Below are positions 1 through 7,953 of a DNA stretch of 64,000 nt, piece after piece. The stretch is taken from the NCBI GenBank assembly GCA_002162685.1, contig MAAQ01000002.1, positions 186,001-250,000 of the forward strand, written 5' to 3'. The DNA comes from Flavobacteriales bacterium 33_180_T64. Its GTDB lineage: Bacteria > Bacteroidota > Bacteroidia > Flavobacteriales > Flavobacteriaceae. Position 1 is the stretch's first letter. Every line of letters begins with the position of its first letter. The position numbers were made by a program, and so were the translations under genes. The notes beneath the pieces were generated by a model, which saw only the letters and a program-made list of their open reading frames with translations, had not been told where the DNA came from and made no database searches.

Positions 1-3000
1 TTGATATTGCTATTACTAGTGGAGATTTAGTTATTTCTGACGGTACTACAGATGATATTACTGTCGCTGTATATTTAAACACAAGCAATCTTACCGATAA
101 TGCAGTCTTATCATTCTTTGTTGATTCAGATGACAATGGTTTTACAGCAGATGCTGCTGGAAGTGCATTTAACTCAACATTTATATTAGGTGATTTTAAC
201 TCTAATGACTTTACTATTGATGTCGATGCGACTCTAATAGCGTTTAGCCAACAACCACCAGCAATTGTAGATATAAATTCTGCAATGGCTAACGTTATCG
301 TTCAAGCACAAGATGCAAATGGGAATTTAGATACCGATTATAATTTAGACATAGACATGACATCTTCTGGTACTTTATCAGTAAGTCCTATAACAGAAAC
401 ATCTGTATCTGGTACAGCTACGTTTAGTACTATTACGCATACCGCAGTAGGTACTGCTTTAGTATTAACAGCAGATGATAGTGTTTTCTCTACAGTGAAT
501 AGCACCACTTTTGATGTTGCTGTTTTACCAACAACAATTGCGCAACAAGATTTTGATGGCGGATTACCAAATTGGACCTATGCAAACGATGTTACGCTTT
601 TTGATAACACATGGGGAGGCGATGGTTACTATGGTCTTATTGATATCAGTTTGGCAGCACCAATTAACTTAGTAAGTATGTCTGCCAATATTCTTGGTGA
701 AAATGACTTAGATGACGAAGGCGCAAATGGAACTACAGGATTTGCAACAACAACTTTTGGAACCGTAGATGTTAGCCTTTATGAAGATGTTGATTTAACA
801 TTCGATTGGCAGGTAGTAGCCTATAACGCGTTAAGCGATGATGCAAGATACCAAGTCTTTTTTGACGGTGTAGGTCAAGGCATCGTATATTTAGTTGATG
901 GTGGCGGAGGAAACCCAGCTGATGGTAGTGGTACAGTTACTATTGATGTACCAAATGCGATCACTACTGTAAGTCTTGAAATACAAGTAAGAAATAACGG
1001 TTTGAGCGGATACTCTGGTTTTGATAATTTTGGAATTACTGGTTTCCTTCCTTCTGTTGTATATGAAGGAAATGACTCAAATGGTTTTGGTGGCCCTTTA
1101 GGCTTAGGAGACCTTGAAGTTGCAGCCTTTACTGGCACATCAGCCGATTTTACTTTAATAAAAGGTGCTGGTGATTTTAATGATCACATAGTACTTTATA
1201 TTGATAGTGAAGCAGGCGGTATTACAACTACCTCTGGTTTAACAGATACTGCTGATGCAGGTCGTAGAGCTGTTTCAGGATATGATGGCACTAACAGATC
1301 AACAATTAATTTCCCTCCTGGTTTTGGAGCAGATTTTGCAATCGCTTTAGACAATGGCTTTGCTGGATTATTTCAAATTGTTGAAGGTGGCAGTCACGTT
1401 TTCGTAGCAAATTTAGGATTAACACCTACAGGAGCAACACAGCCTACATATGATTTTAGTGCTGATTTTGCAGATATGAATACTACTGCAGGAGCAAGTA
1501 GTTTCAAATTTTTCGCAACCTATTTAAACTCTACAAATGCTTTTAGATCTAATGAATTTATTGGACGAAGTATTTACGATAGTAATGCTACAGCTAATCC
1601 AGGTTACACAACAGTAGACATGCAAACGTATTACCAAGCTTCAAGTCGTAAACAAGGTGGTGAAGCTCCTTCTACAGCTAGTGGATTATGGTCTAATGAT
1701 GCATCATGGACAAATGGAAATGCACCTTTAGTAGGTGATGAAATTACAATCAATAATGATGTAACCCAAGATGTAAACTTTAACACAAATAGTCTGAGTA
1801 TTGCTGGTGCTAATACATTAACAGTAAATGCTGGACAATCTTTACAAATGTCTGGTGGTATTTCTGGAACTGGTAATTTAAGCGTTAGCGGTGAATTGAG
1901 TTTTACTGAGGGTGGATTTACAGACTTAGAACCTGTTTATGCTTCTGGAGCTACATTAGAATATATCAATATTACTGGAACATATGTTCGTTTTAACGAA
2001 TGGAGCAACGGAACGAGTCTTGGTGCAGGAGTTCCAGATAATGTAATTATAGACAATGTCGCTTTAGATTTAACTAATGGAAGTCAACCAGTTTCAGTTG
2101 ATTTTTCTATTGGCTCGGACATTTCAATATTAAATAGTGGAAGCTTAACAATAGATTCAAACGAAAGTTTAACTTTAGGAGGTAATGTTAATATTACTGG
2201 CGCAGACTTATACTTAAACTCTATTGCTACAGAATATTCAAGCCTAATCGTTGGAGGAACTTCAAGTGGAGATGTAACGTATAGACGTCATATCAATACA
2301 CTTTCTGGAACTGGAACTACGACAGGAAATAATGATCTTGTTTCTGCTCCTGTAACTAACGCTAGTCAGATATTCTCTGTATTCAGAACAAACAATGCTA
2401 ACATTCCATCAGGAAATATTAGCGGAACATTATCATATTTATTTGGCCCATTTGACAATGTTACAAATGCTTATACCAACTTTACAGCTGCAAATGATAG
2501 CGACATATTAACTGCAGGAACAGGATATCGTACAGCATCAACAGATACATCTACATTTACATTTATTGGTGATGTCGAAACTGGCACTGTTACTGCTAAT
2601 ATTGCAATTGGAGCAGGTAGTGAATGGAATTTAATTGGTAACCCTTACCCATCGTATATTAATAGCGGTGATTTCTTAACTGAAAATGCTGCATTCTTAG
2701 ATGAAAATGCTATTGGAATATATGGTTATGATGGTTCAGCTGATAATGGATGGACAATCATTAACTTTAACAATGCAAATACAGCAGCAAATATTGCTCC
2801 TGGACAAGGTTTTATGGTTGCAGCTGAAGGCACATCAACATTAAACTTTACACCAGCTATGAGAAATATTTCTGGAACTGATGATTTTATTGTTGGAAGA
2901 GTAGAAAACAATGAGTATTTAAGACTTCAAATTGAAAATGGAGATTCTAATTACCATACCGATTTCTATTTTAACGATAACTCAACTCAAGCTCTAGATC

Positions 3001-3596
3001 CAGGTTATGATGCTGCTCTTTTTAACAGTTTCTTACCTGAATTTTATGTGTATTCTCATTTAGTATCTAACAATACTGGTCGCTCAATGGCAATACAGTC
3101 ATTAAGTTCAACAGATTTAAGTAATGTAACGATTCCTCTAGGTGTTAATGCTGATATGGGAGAGCAAATTACATTTAGTATTGTAGAATCTTCATTACCA
3201 AACACCATAGATGTTTATTTAGATGATACTATTGCAAATACTTCTACATTATTAACTAATGCCGATTATGTTTTTACACCAAATGTTAACTTATCTGGAA
3301 CAGGACGTTTCTTCTTAAGATATACTGAAGATGCATTATCAACATCAGAGAACAGTTTAAACAACTTAGATATTTACGCATCTAAAGAAGCAAAAGAAAT
3401 CGTAATTAACGGTCAACTTTTAGAAAACACTGTTTTAAATTTATATGATATTCAAGGACGTTTGGTTATGACATCTAAACTTGATAACTCGCTTTTAGAA
3501 AATCGTATTGATGTTGCTAACGTAACTTCTGGTATATATATCGTATCACTAGAAAATAATACTCAAAAGAAATCTCAAAAAGTTATTATTGAATAG
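1..3596 (+). CDS. Large T9SS-secreted surface protein, 3' part (5' end outside window)
   Basis: The frame is open from base 3, with no stop before the methionine at 285, so 1197 residues are visible and the true start lies upstream. The product is rich in Ser, Thr, Gly, Asn and Asp with many beta-strand-like repeats, as in exported adhesin or multidomain surface proteins. A middle segment (about base 1670 to 1930) reads GLWSNDASWTNGNAPLVGDE and then short NITINN/LTVNAG-type strands, typical of parallel beta-helix or G8-like regions. The last 75 residues fit a type A T9SS sorting domain: LYDIQGRLV, then NVTSGIYIVSL, then a basic end KKSQKVIIE. The protein is therefore expected to cross the outer membrane by the type IX system and be anchored or released. 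No catalytic motif was recognised. The next gene follows 73 bases later on the same strand. Confidence 0.9.
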   Translation, partial: DIAITSGDLVISDGTTDDITVAVYLNTSNLTDNAVLSFFVDSDDNGFTADAAGSAFNSTFILGDFNSNDFTIDVDATLIAFSQQPPAIVDINSAMANVIVQAQDANGNLDTDYNLDIDMTSSGTLSVSPITETSVSGTATFSTITHTAVGTALVLTADDSVFSTVNSTTFDVAVLPTTIAQQDFDGGLPNWTYANDVTLFDNTWGGDGYYGLIDISLAAPINLVSMSANILGENDLDDEGANGTTGFATTTFGTVDVSLYEDVDLTFDWQVVAYNALSDDARYQVFFDGVGQGIVYLVDGGGGNPADGSGTVTIDVPNAITTVSLEIQVRNNGLSGYSGFDNFGITGFLPSVVYEGNDSNGFGGPLGLGDLEVAAFTGTSADFTLIKGAGDFNDHIVLYIDSEAGGITTTSGLTDTADAGRRAVSGYDGTNRSTINFPPGFGADFAIALDNGFAGLFQIVEGGSHVFVANLGLTPTGATQPTYDFSADFADMNTTAGASSFKFFATYLNSTNAFRSNEFIGRSIYDSNATANPGYTTVDMQTYYQASSRKQGGEAPSTASGLWSNDASWTNGNAPLVGDEITINNDVTQDVNFNTNSLSIAGANTLTVNAGQSLQMSGGISGTGNLSVSGELSFTEGGFTDLEPVYASGATLEYINITGTYVRFNEWSNGTSLGAGVPDNVIIDNVALDLTNGSQPVSVDFSIGSDISILNSGSLTIDSNESLTLGGNVNITGADLYLNSIATEYSSLIVGGTSSGDVTYRRHINTLSGTGTTTGNNDLVSAPVTNASQIFSVFRTNNANIPSGNISGTLSYLFGPFDNVTNAYTNFTAANDSDILTAGTGYRTASTDTSTFTFIGDVETGTVTANIAIGAGSEWNLIGNPYPSYINSGDFLTENAAFLDENAIGIYGYDGSADNGWTIINFNNANTAANIAPGQGFMVAAEGTSTLNFTPAMRNISGTDDFIVGRVENNEYLRLQIENGDSNYHTDFYFNDNSTQALDPGYDAALFNSFLPEFYVYSHLVSNNTGRSMAIQSLSSTDLSNVTIPLGVNADMGEQITFSIVESSLPNTIDVYLDDTIANTSTLLTNADYVFTPNVNLSGTGRFFLRYTEDALSTSENSLNNLDIYASKEAKEIVINGQLLENTVLNLYDIQGRLVMTSKLDNSLLENRIDVANVTSGIYIVSLENNTQKKSQKVIIE

Positions 3597-3646
3597 TATT
3601 AAATCAAATTAAACACATTAACAGAAGTAAATAACAATATTTTATT

Positions 3647-3654
3647 TATTTTTG
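3647..3654 (+). promoter_or_regulatory. Possible -7 promoter element before the peptide gene
   Basis: TATTTTTG matches the Bacteroidota -7 consensus TAnnTTTG exactly. It lies 15 bases before the ATG of the 53-residue peptide, so a transcript would have a leader of only about 9 bases. I found no clear TTTG at the -33 position, which weakens the call. If real, the peptide, kinase and nucleotidyltransferase are transcribed separately from the upstream surface-protein gene. Confidence 0.35.
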
Positions 3655-3669
3655 GCCAATACCCTATAT

Positions 3670-3831
3670 ATGAAAAGAAATACCCCTCAAAACCAAATTA
3701 CACGTAAAGAAGCCATGAAGAAAATGGGTAAGTACGCTGCACTTACTGCTGTAGGTACATTTCTTATCCTAAATCCTAAGAAAGCTCATGCAGCTTCTCC
3801 ACCAGATCCAGGAGGAAATCCTTTTGACTAA
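3670..3831 (+). CDS. 53-residue secreted peptide with Tat-like leader; candidate substrate of the downstream kinase
   Basis: A short frame from ATG at 3670 to TAA at 3829. Residues 11-20 (TRKEAMKKMG) resemble the n-region of a Tat-type signal with an R-K pair. Residues 22-34 are hydrophobic. AHA at 39-41 is a good signal peptidase I site, leaving a 12-residue tail, ASPPDPGGNPFD, with one serine (Ser43). The stop is 8 bases before the start of a PqqD/HPr-kinase fusion, so the genes are probably cotranscribed. PqqD domains are known to bind leader peptides of ribosomally made, modified peptides, and HPr-kinase-like enzymes phosphorylate serine in some lasso-peptide clusters. A precursor role is therefore plausible but inferred. 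The alternative is a conserved exported mini-protein with no modification. Confidence 0.72.
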   Translation: MKRNTPQNQITRKEAMKKMGKYAALTAVGTFLILNPKKAHAASPPDPGGNPFD

Positions 3832-3839
3832 TTTCTAAA

Positions 3840-4979
3840 TTGATTTTGAAAACGGATTTAGCTCCGGATTATAGTCATATCCTAGACGAAACTATAGTAT
3901 TATGGTTTAAAAAGTCTAATAGGTATGTTTTAGTTTCCGAAGACCTTTACACGCTTATTAACTTATTTCTAAATTTAGAAAGCAAGCCTTCTTTTATCAA
4001 TACTATAAAAGAAGCTTTAGGCATTGAAGATCACAAATGCGAAGCAATTTATAATGAGATTTCAAACTTCTTAGAAGATGCCAACACTGTAGTTACAAAA
4101 GACACTACAAAAGTGAGCTTACTTAAAATCCCAATTACAGATATTCAAAAATTATATCGCATTAATGATAAGATTATTAAACTACATTTTGAATCGTCTT
4201 TAATTGAAAGTTTAATTCACCCACAAATTGCTCATCATCAAATAGAAAATACAATACATTGTGATATTGCATTTGATATTTTTAAAACGGATGATGATTT
4301 ACACTTGTTCAAAAACAAGAACCATGTAGGCACCTACAAATCAAAAACGTTTCACCTTTTACAAGGGCGATTTGCATTAGAACTCGCAAATGCAATTCAC
4401 AATACAAAAATAGAAAATTGGATTGCCACATTTCATGCCTCTACTGTAACAAATGAAAAAGAAGCAATTATGATTATTGGTGATTCTGGCAATGGCAAAA
4501 GCACATTATCAACATTACTTATGGCTAGCGGCTTAGATTTGCTTGCAGACGACTTTACTCCGCTATATAACGATTTAAATCTGTACCGCTACCCAGCAGC
4601 TATATCTGTAAAAAAGGGCGCTTTCAAAGTTTTAGAATCTCATATTGATAATTTTGAAACATTAGAAGTTTATGAAAATGGCCCAAAAAAAGTAAATCTA
4701 AAATATGTCCCTCCAGTTTATAGTTCAGAAAATTTAAAACCAGATTTCCCTTGTAAAAAAATTGTATACGTAAAATTTAACCGTGACCAAAAATCTGAAT
4801 TAAAAGAAGTTTCTGCTGAAAAAATACTAGAAACTTTAATTCCAGATTCATGGATATCGCCTAATGAAGACCATGCGCTTCAATTTTTGAATTGGTTAAA
4901 AGACATAAGATGCTATGAGCTTAATTATAGTGACAATGACTTTGCCATTTCAAGATTTAATACACTATTTAATTCATAA
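3840..4979 (+). CDS. PqqD-like domain fused to HPr-kinase-like P-loop kinase
   Basis: 379 residues. Residues 1-85 look like a PqqD-type winged-helix peptide-binding domain (DETIVLWFKKSNRYVLVSED, then helices with LDA/LEDAN-like spacing). Residues 195-380 look like an HprK catalytic fold: FHAS at 198-201, the P-loop GDSGNGKST at 214-222 and LLADDFTPL at 234-242, which corresponds to the DD segment of serine kinases. There is no sugar-phosphotransferase HPr substrate gene nearby. The gene starts 8 bases after the 53-residue peptide and is followed 53 bases later by a nucleotidyltransferase gene. HprK-like kinases paired with PqqD and with this nucleotidyltransferase family are known from lasso-peptide and HPr-rel-A type loci. 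I infer that the enzyme phosphorylates a peptide, most likely the one encoded just upstream; the substrate is not shown by sequence alone. Confidence 0.82.
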   Translation: MILKTDLAPDYSHILDETIVLWFKKSNRYVLVSEDLYTLINLFLNLESKPSFINTIKEALGIEDHKCEAIYNEISNFLEDANTVVTKDTTKVSLLKIPITDIQKLYRINDKIIKLHFESSLIESLIHPQIAHHQIENTIHCDIAFDIFKTDDDLHLFKNKNHVGTYKSKTFHLLQGRFALELANAIHNTKIENWIATFHASTVTNEKEAIMIIGDSGNGKSTLSTLLMASGLDLLADDFTPLYNDLNLYRYPAAISVKKGAFKVLESHIDNFETLEVYENGPKKVNLKYVPPVYSSENLKPDFPCKKIVYVKFNRDQKSELKEVSAEKILETLIPDSWISPNEDHALQFLNWLKDIRCYELNYSDNDFAISRFNTLFNS

Positions 4980-5032
4980 ATCTGAGGATAGCCATTTCTT
5001 TGGTTATTTTTGAACTATAATTCGTCTAAAAT

Positions 5033-6103
5033 TTGTCTTCAGTAAAAAACACATACAAAGATACCTTACTATTGATAGCAGATATCTTGAGTTTTGAAAA
5101 CCCTCACCATGATTTAAAACAAAAAATCGTTTCAACTCAGATAGACTGGGAACAATTTGTAACTGTGGCTAGTGACCACCTCGTCTTAACGACATCTTAC
5201 TGCAGATTAAAAAGTAAAGAATTACTACAATATCTTCCTAAAGATTTAGAAGTTTACCTAAAAGAAATTACTTTAATTAATAGAAACCGAAACCTTACAT
5301 TAATTAAAGATATTAAACTAATTGCAACAATTTTTAACACACATAATATTAACCATGTGTTTTTAAAAGGCTCAGCTTTTCTCATTGGAAACTACTATAA
5401 AGATGTTGGAGAACGCATGATTGGAGATATTGATATCTTGATAGAAGAAAATAAGATTTTAAAAGCTTATGATTTATTATTAAATCAAGGGTACTCAAAA
5501 TTACCATCAGGACTAAAATCTACATTTTTCGACCATAAACATCTTGATAGATTAACTTTAAATGAAGGCTTGTGTGCTATTGAACTTCATAAATATGTAC
5601 TCAACAAACCCTTCGACAAATTACTTTTAAGTTCCGTTATTTTGGATGAAAAGCAATTTATTGATACCATTGCTATTCCTGGTCCTAATCACTTATATAC
5701 GCACAACATACTCAACTTTCAAATTAATGATAAAGCACACTACTATTCTAAAATAAGCATGCGCTCTGTTTATGATACTTTAATTTTATTGAAGGCATTT
5801 CCTAAATTATTAAAAACAAGTCATCACAAATACTTAAACTCTTATCTCTCTCTTCATTCTATTTTTTTAAAAGAGTTCAACACTATTAAACTCGACCTCT
5901 CAAAAATTAAAAGATTTGAAACGCGATTAAAGTCATCAAAACTGAATTCTTTCCATAAGAAAAAATTAGAAATCTATGCTTTATTAAATGTTATCCCATC
6001 TCGGTTAAACCTCTATTTTACAAACAAAAATTATAGATCAGCTATTCATAAAGAGAGGGGTCGAATTTTTAAAGAATTAAAATCGAATTTTTTAAAGAAT
6101 TAA
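5033..6103 (+). CDS. Nucleotidyltransferase family protein (NTP_transf_5 type)
   Basis: 356 residues. HVFLKGSAFL at 108-117 and GDIDILI at 131-137 form the nucleotidyltransferase core, with Asp132 and Asp134 as probable metal ligands. The arrangement fits the uncharacterised nucleotidyltransferase family PF14907. The frame opens after a TAA at 5027-5029 and the only plausible early start is TTG at 5033; the next in-frame ATG lies beyond the conserved N-terminal helices. The C-terminal 130 residues are helical and rich in Lys, Leu and Ser. It is the third gene of the peptide-kinase cassette. In lasso-peptide clusters the same family sits beside HprK-like kinases, so a role in modifying the phosphorylated peptide is plausible. 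The nucleotide and acceptor are unknown. Confidence 0.8.
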   Translation: MSSVKNTYKDTLLLIADILSFENPHHDLKQKIVSTQIDWEQFVTVASDHLVLTTSYCRLKSKELLQYLPKDLEVYLKEITLINRNRNLTLIKDIKLIATIFNTHNINHVFLKGSAFLIGNYYKDVGERMIGDIDILIEENKILKAYDLLLNQGYSKLPSGLKSTFFDHKHLDRLTLNEGLCAIELHKYVLNKPFDKLLLSSVILDEKQFIDTIAIPGPNHLYTHNILNFQINDKAHYYSKISMRSVYDTLILLKAFPKLLKTSHHKYLNSYLSLHSIFLKEFNTIKLDLSKIKRFETRLKSSKLNSFHKKKLEIYALLNVIPSRLNLYFTNKNYRSAIHKERGRIFKELKSNFLKN

Positions 6104-6129
6104 TATAAAATATAAAACTTTAGTCTTTA

Positions 6130-6161
6130 TTTGTTATTTTATTATTCAAAGTATATCTTTG
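6130..6161 (+). promoter_or_regulatory. Bacteroidota-type promoter of the beta-barrel protein gene, with overlapping palindrome
   Basis: TTTG at 6130-6133 and TATCTTTG at 6154-6161 are separated by 20 bases, matching the Bacteroidota consensus TTTG-N19/20-TAnnTTTG. The predicted start of transcription is near 6168, 16 bases before the ATG at 6184. A perfect 7-base inverted repeat, TTCAAAG-TATAT-CTTTGAA (6145-6163), covers the -7 box and could be an operator or just chance. Confidence 0.62.
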
Positions 6162-6183
6162 AATTAACTCAGATACTATAAAC

Positions 6184-6768
6184 ATGAAAAAAACCATTTT
6201 ATTATTAACATTAATTTCGCTTTTAAGTTTTAACAGTTATTCGCAATCGATGACTAAAAAACAATCTAGAGATCATCAATCTTGGTTTCTTAGCGTTGGA
6301 GTTAATGCCGTAGGAAGTTTAGGAACTCAAAATCCAGTAGAAAAATTAGAAGAATTTGAATTTAGCCGTCCTTTTGCAATTGCCATTCAGCACAAATGGA
6401 CAGAACACCTTTCTATTGAACAAGATTTTACCATGAATCAATTTAAGGTTGGTTCTACTATTGACAATGGTGTCGTTACTGAAAAGTTAAATTACTATTC
6501 AACAAACACCTATTTAAAATATTACTTTTCTGATTATTTACTAAAAAATGTAAATTGGCTTGACATGTATGCAGGTGGTGGTTTAGGTGTATTTTCTATA
6601 GATGAATTTAACACCTCTGCAAATCTTGTATTAGGAGGAACAATATGGATAAACCCTAATATTGGTGTACGATTACAAAGTGTTGGTAAATTTGCTTTTA
6701 ATCAAAAAGATAATCGCTATGACAATAATCACTTCCAATATATGCTACAAGCTGTATTCAAGTTGTAA
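6184..6768 (+). CDS. Outer-membrane beta-barrel protein
   Basis: 194 residues beginning with a clear signal peptide (MKKTILLLTLISLLSFNSYS, cleaved near SYS-QS). The rest alternates polar and hydrophobic residues with aromatic girdles (SWFLSVGVNAVGSLG, SIEQDFTMNQFKVGS, YSTNTYLKYYFSDY, LDMYAGGGLGVFSI) and ends in a strand with a C-terminal Leu (HFQYMLQAVFKL). That is the pattern of small 8-stranded outer-membrane barrels of the OMP_b-brl type. It has its own promoter at 6130-6161, so it may not belong to the preceding peptide cassette. Its stop directly abuts the stop of the convergent peptidase gene. No enzyme motif is visible, and a structural or porin-like role is only a family-level guess. 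Confidence 0.8.
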   Translation: MKKTILLLTLISLLSFNSYSQSMTKKQSRDHQSWFLSVGVNAVGSLGTQNPVEKLEEFEFSRPFAIAIQHKWTEHLSIEQDFTMNQFKVGSTIDNGVVTEKLNYYSTNTYLKYYFSDYLLKNVNWLDMYAGGGLGVFSIDEFNTSANLVLGGTIWINPNIGVRLQSVGKFAFNQKDNRYDNNHFQYMLQAVFKL

Positions 6769-7626
6769 TTAATAATTAGCAAAATTAAAATTTAACATTT
6801 CCCTAGTTTTATTATAAATTCTAGGGAATTGTCTTTTAAAGTCATGAGGTGTTTCAATAAAAGTTTCAACAATGACTGCTACAAATTCAAATTGATTGGT
6901 AAACGCATACGCTCTAAAATATTTAGATTCAATTAGTTTTTGCCTCAATTCCTCTTCAGCAGTAAGTAAATCTGTAAGTTCGCCAAAGGCACTTTTAAAT
7001 ATTAAAGAGCTTATATCTCTACTTTTCAAACTATTTATATGAATGGCATGTGTAAACTCATGAATACCTAAGTTCAAATTATCATTTTCATCATCATATC
7101 CAATTAAAAAATCTTCCCAAGAAAGCACTAATACTTTTAGCTTTGGATTTAATTCACCTTTATGTTCAGCATCATTTGATTGAGAATAAAAAGAATTTGG
7201 GTATATTATAATTCTCTCAATTAAATCTATCCTATAGTTTCTAAAACCAAATGTTAGCATTGTTGAAGTTGCAGCAATTAAAACTTTCATTTCATTAGTA
7301 ACTACCAAACCCTCCCTTCCTAAGAAAGACTTTGCATCAATAAATGAGGCAACTCGGTGATTAAATATATCTTTTTGAGTGGTATTTAACCTTTTATAAA
7401 AACTAAACTGATTCCTTAAAATTCGTTTTTCTTTATCTCCTAGCTTTTTTTTATAAAGATAAAAGTGCACAAAGAAAGGCCGCTTATTCTTGATGGCGTA
7501 TTGCTGCTCAAAAAACACATAAAACCGTGATATAACAACAGCTGCTATACCAGTAAAAAAAACGACTAATAATATAATACGAAGTGTGGGCGAGAATTCT
7601 TGTGTTTCAATTAAAGCTAATATCAT
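6769..7626 (-). CDS. MtfA-like zinc-dependent peptidase (M90 family), first paralogue
   Basis: 285 residues. A membrane segment lies at 13-35, followed by a cytosolic-type domain. The HEFTH motif at 189-193 is the HExxH zinc site, and a downstream FEFVAVIVETFIETP segment supplies the likely third ligand, as in MtfA (Peptidase_M90, PF06167). In enterobacteria MtfA binds the repressor Mlc and has aminopeptidase activity; whether that applies here is unknown. A second, better-conserved copy is at 51309-52076. It converges with the beta-barrel gene with no bases between the two stops. Upstream lies the 92-base repeat region, without a recognisable promoter. Confidence 0.85.
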   Translation of the reverse strand: MILALIETQEFSPTLRIILLVVFFTGIAAVVISRFYVFFEQQYAIKNKRPFFVHFYLYKKKLGDKEKRILRNQFSFYKRLNTTQKDIFNHRVASFIDAKSFLGREGLVVTNEMKVLIAATSTMLTFGFRNYRIDLIERIIIYPNSFYSQSNDAEHKGELNPKLKVLVLSWEDFLIGYDDENDNLNLGIHEFTHAIHINSLKSRDISSLIFKSAFGELTDLLTAEEELRQKLIESKYFRAYAFTNQFEFVAVIVETFIETPHDFKRQFPRIYNKTREMLNFNFANY

Positions 7627-7720
7627 TTTTTAAAAATACTAAAAAAGAAAATCCTAAATGTCAATTAATAAACTTAATCACACTCTCAATTTCTGTCTGT
7701 AGAAACAAAAACACTATAAT

Positions 7721-7948
7721 TATAAATTCAAGCAAGCTTCATCTAAATCTCTTTGATTGACGACCTTGTCGTCTTCCTCAATGCTCCGCCTTGAAAATAG
7801 AAAATCTCTGCTTATAAATTCAAGCAAGCTTGATTTAAATCTCTTTGATTGACGACCTTGTCGTCTTCCTCAATGCTCCGCCTTGAAAATAGAAAATCTC
7901 TGCTTATAAATTCAAGCAAGCTTGATTTAACACAGAGATTTTCTATTT
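7721..7948. repeat. 92-base tandem repeat (2.3 copies) ending in an inverted copy of its own edge
   Basis: Copy 1 is 7721-7812, copy 2 is 7813-7904 and a partial copy 3 is 7905-7930. The full copies differ by only a few bases near the start of the unit. Each full copy contains GACGA-CCTTG-TCGTC. Copies 2 and 3 also contain TCAAGC-AA-GCTTGA. After the partial copy, 7933-7948 is a perfect 16-base reverse complement of 7887-7902, so the right end can fold back on itself. On the minus strand each full unit reads as a short open tail ending DEACLNL or NQACLNL before a stop, suggesting a decayed and duplicated 3' coding end. It fills most of the 7627-7953 gap beside tRNA-Arg; I see no intact gene there. 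Confidence 0.85.
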
Positions 7949-7953
7949 ATTCG

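Noticed and set aside
875-1138. Minus-strand frame within the surface-protein gene
   Set aside because: It is antisense to a well-supported gene, rich in Pro and Lys from the reversed codons, with no motif.
285-3596. Methionine at 285 as the start of the surface-protein gene
   Set aside because: The frame is open without a stop back to base 3 and reads as continuous repeat-type protein, so the gene begins outside the window.
7721-7930. CRISPR array
   Set aside because: The repeats are contiguous 92-base units with no spacers and only 2.3 copies.
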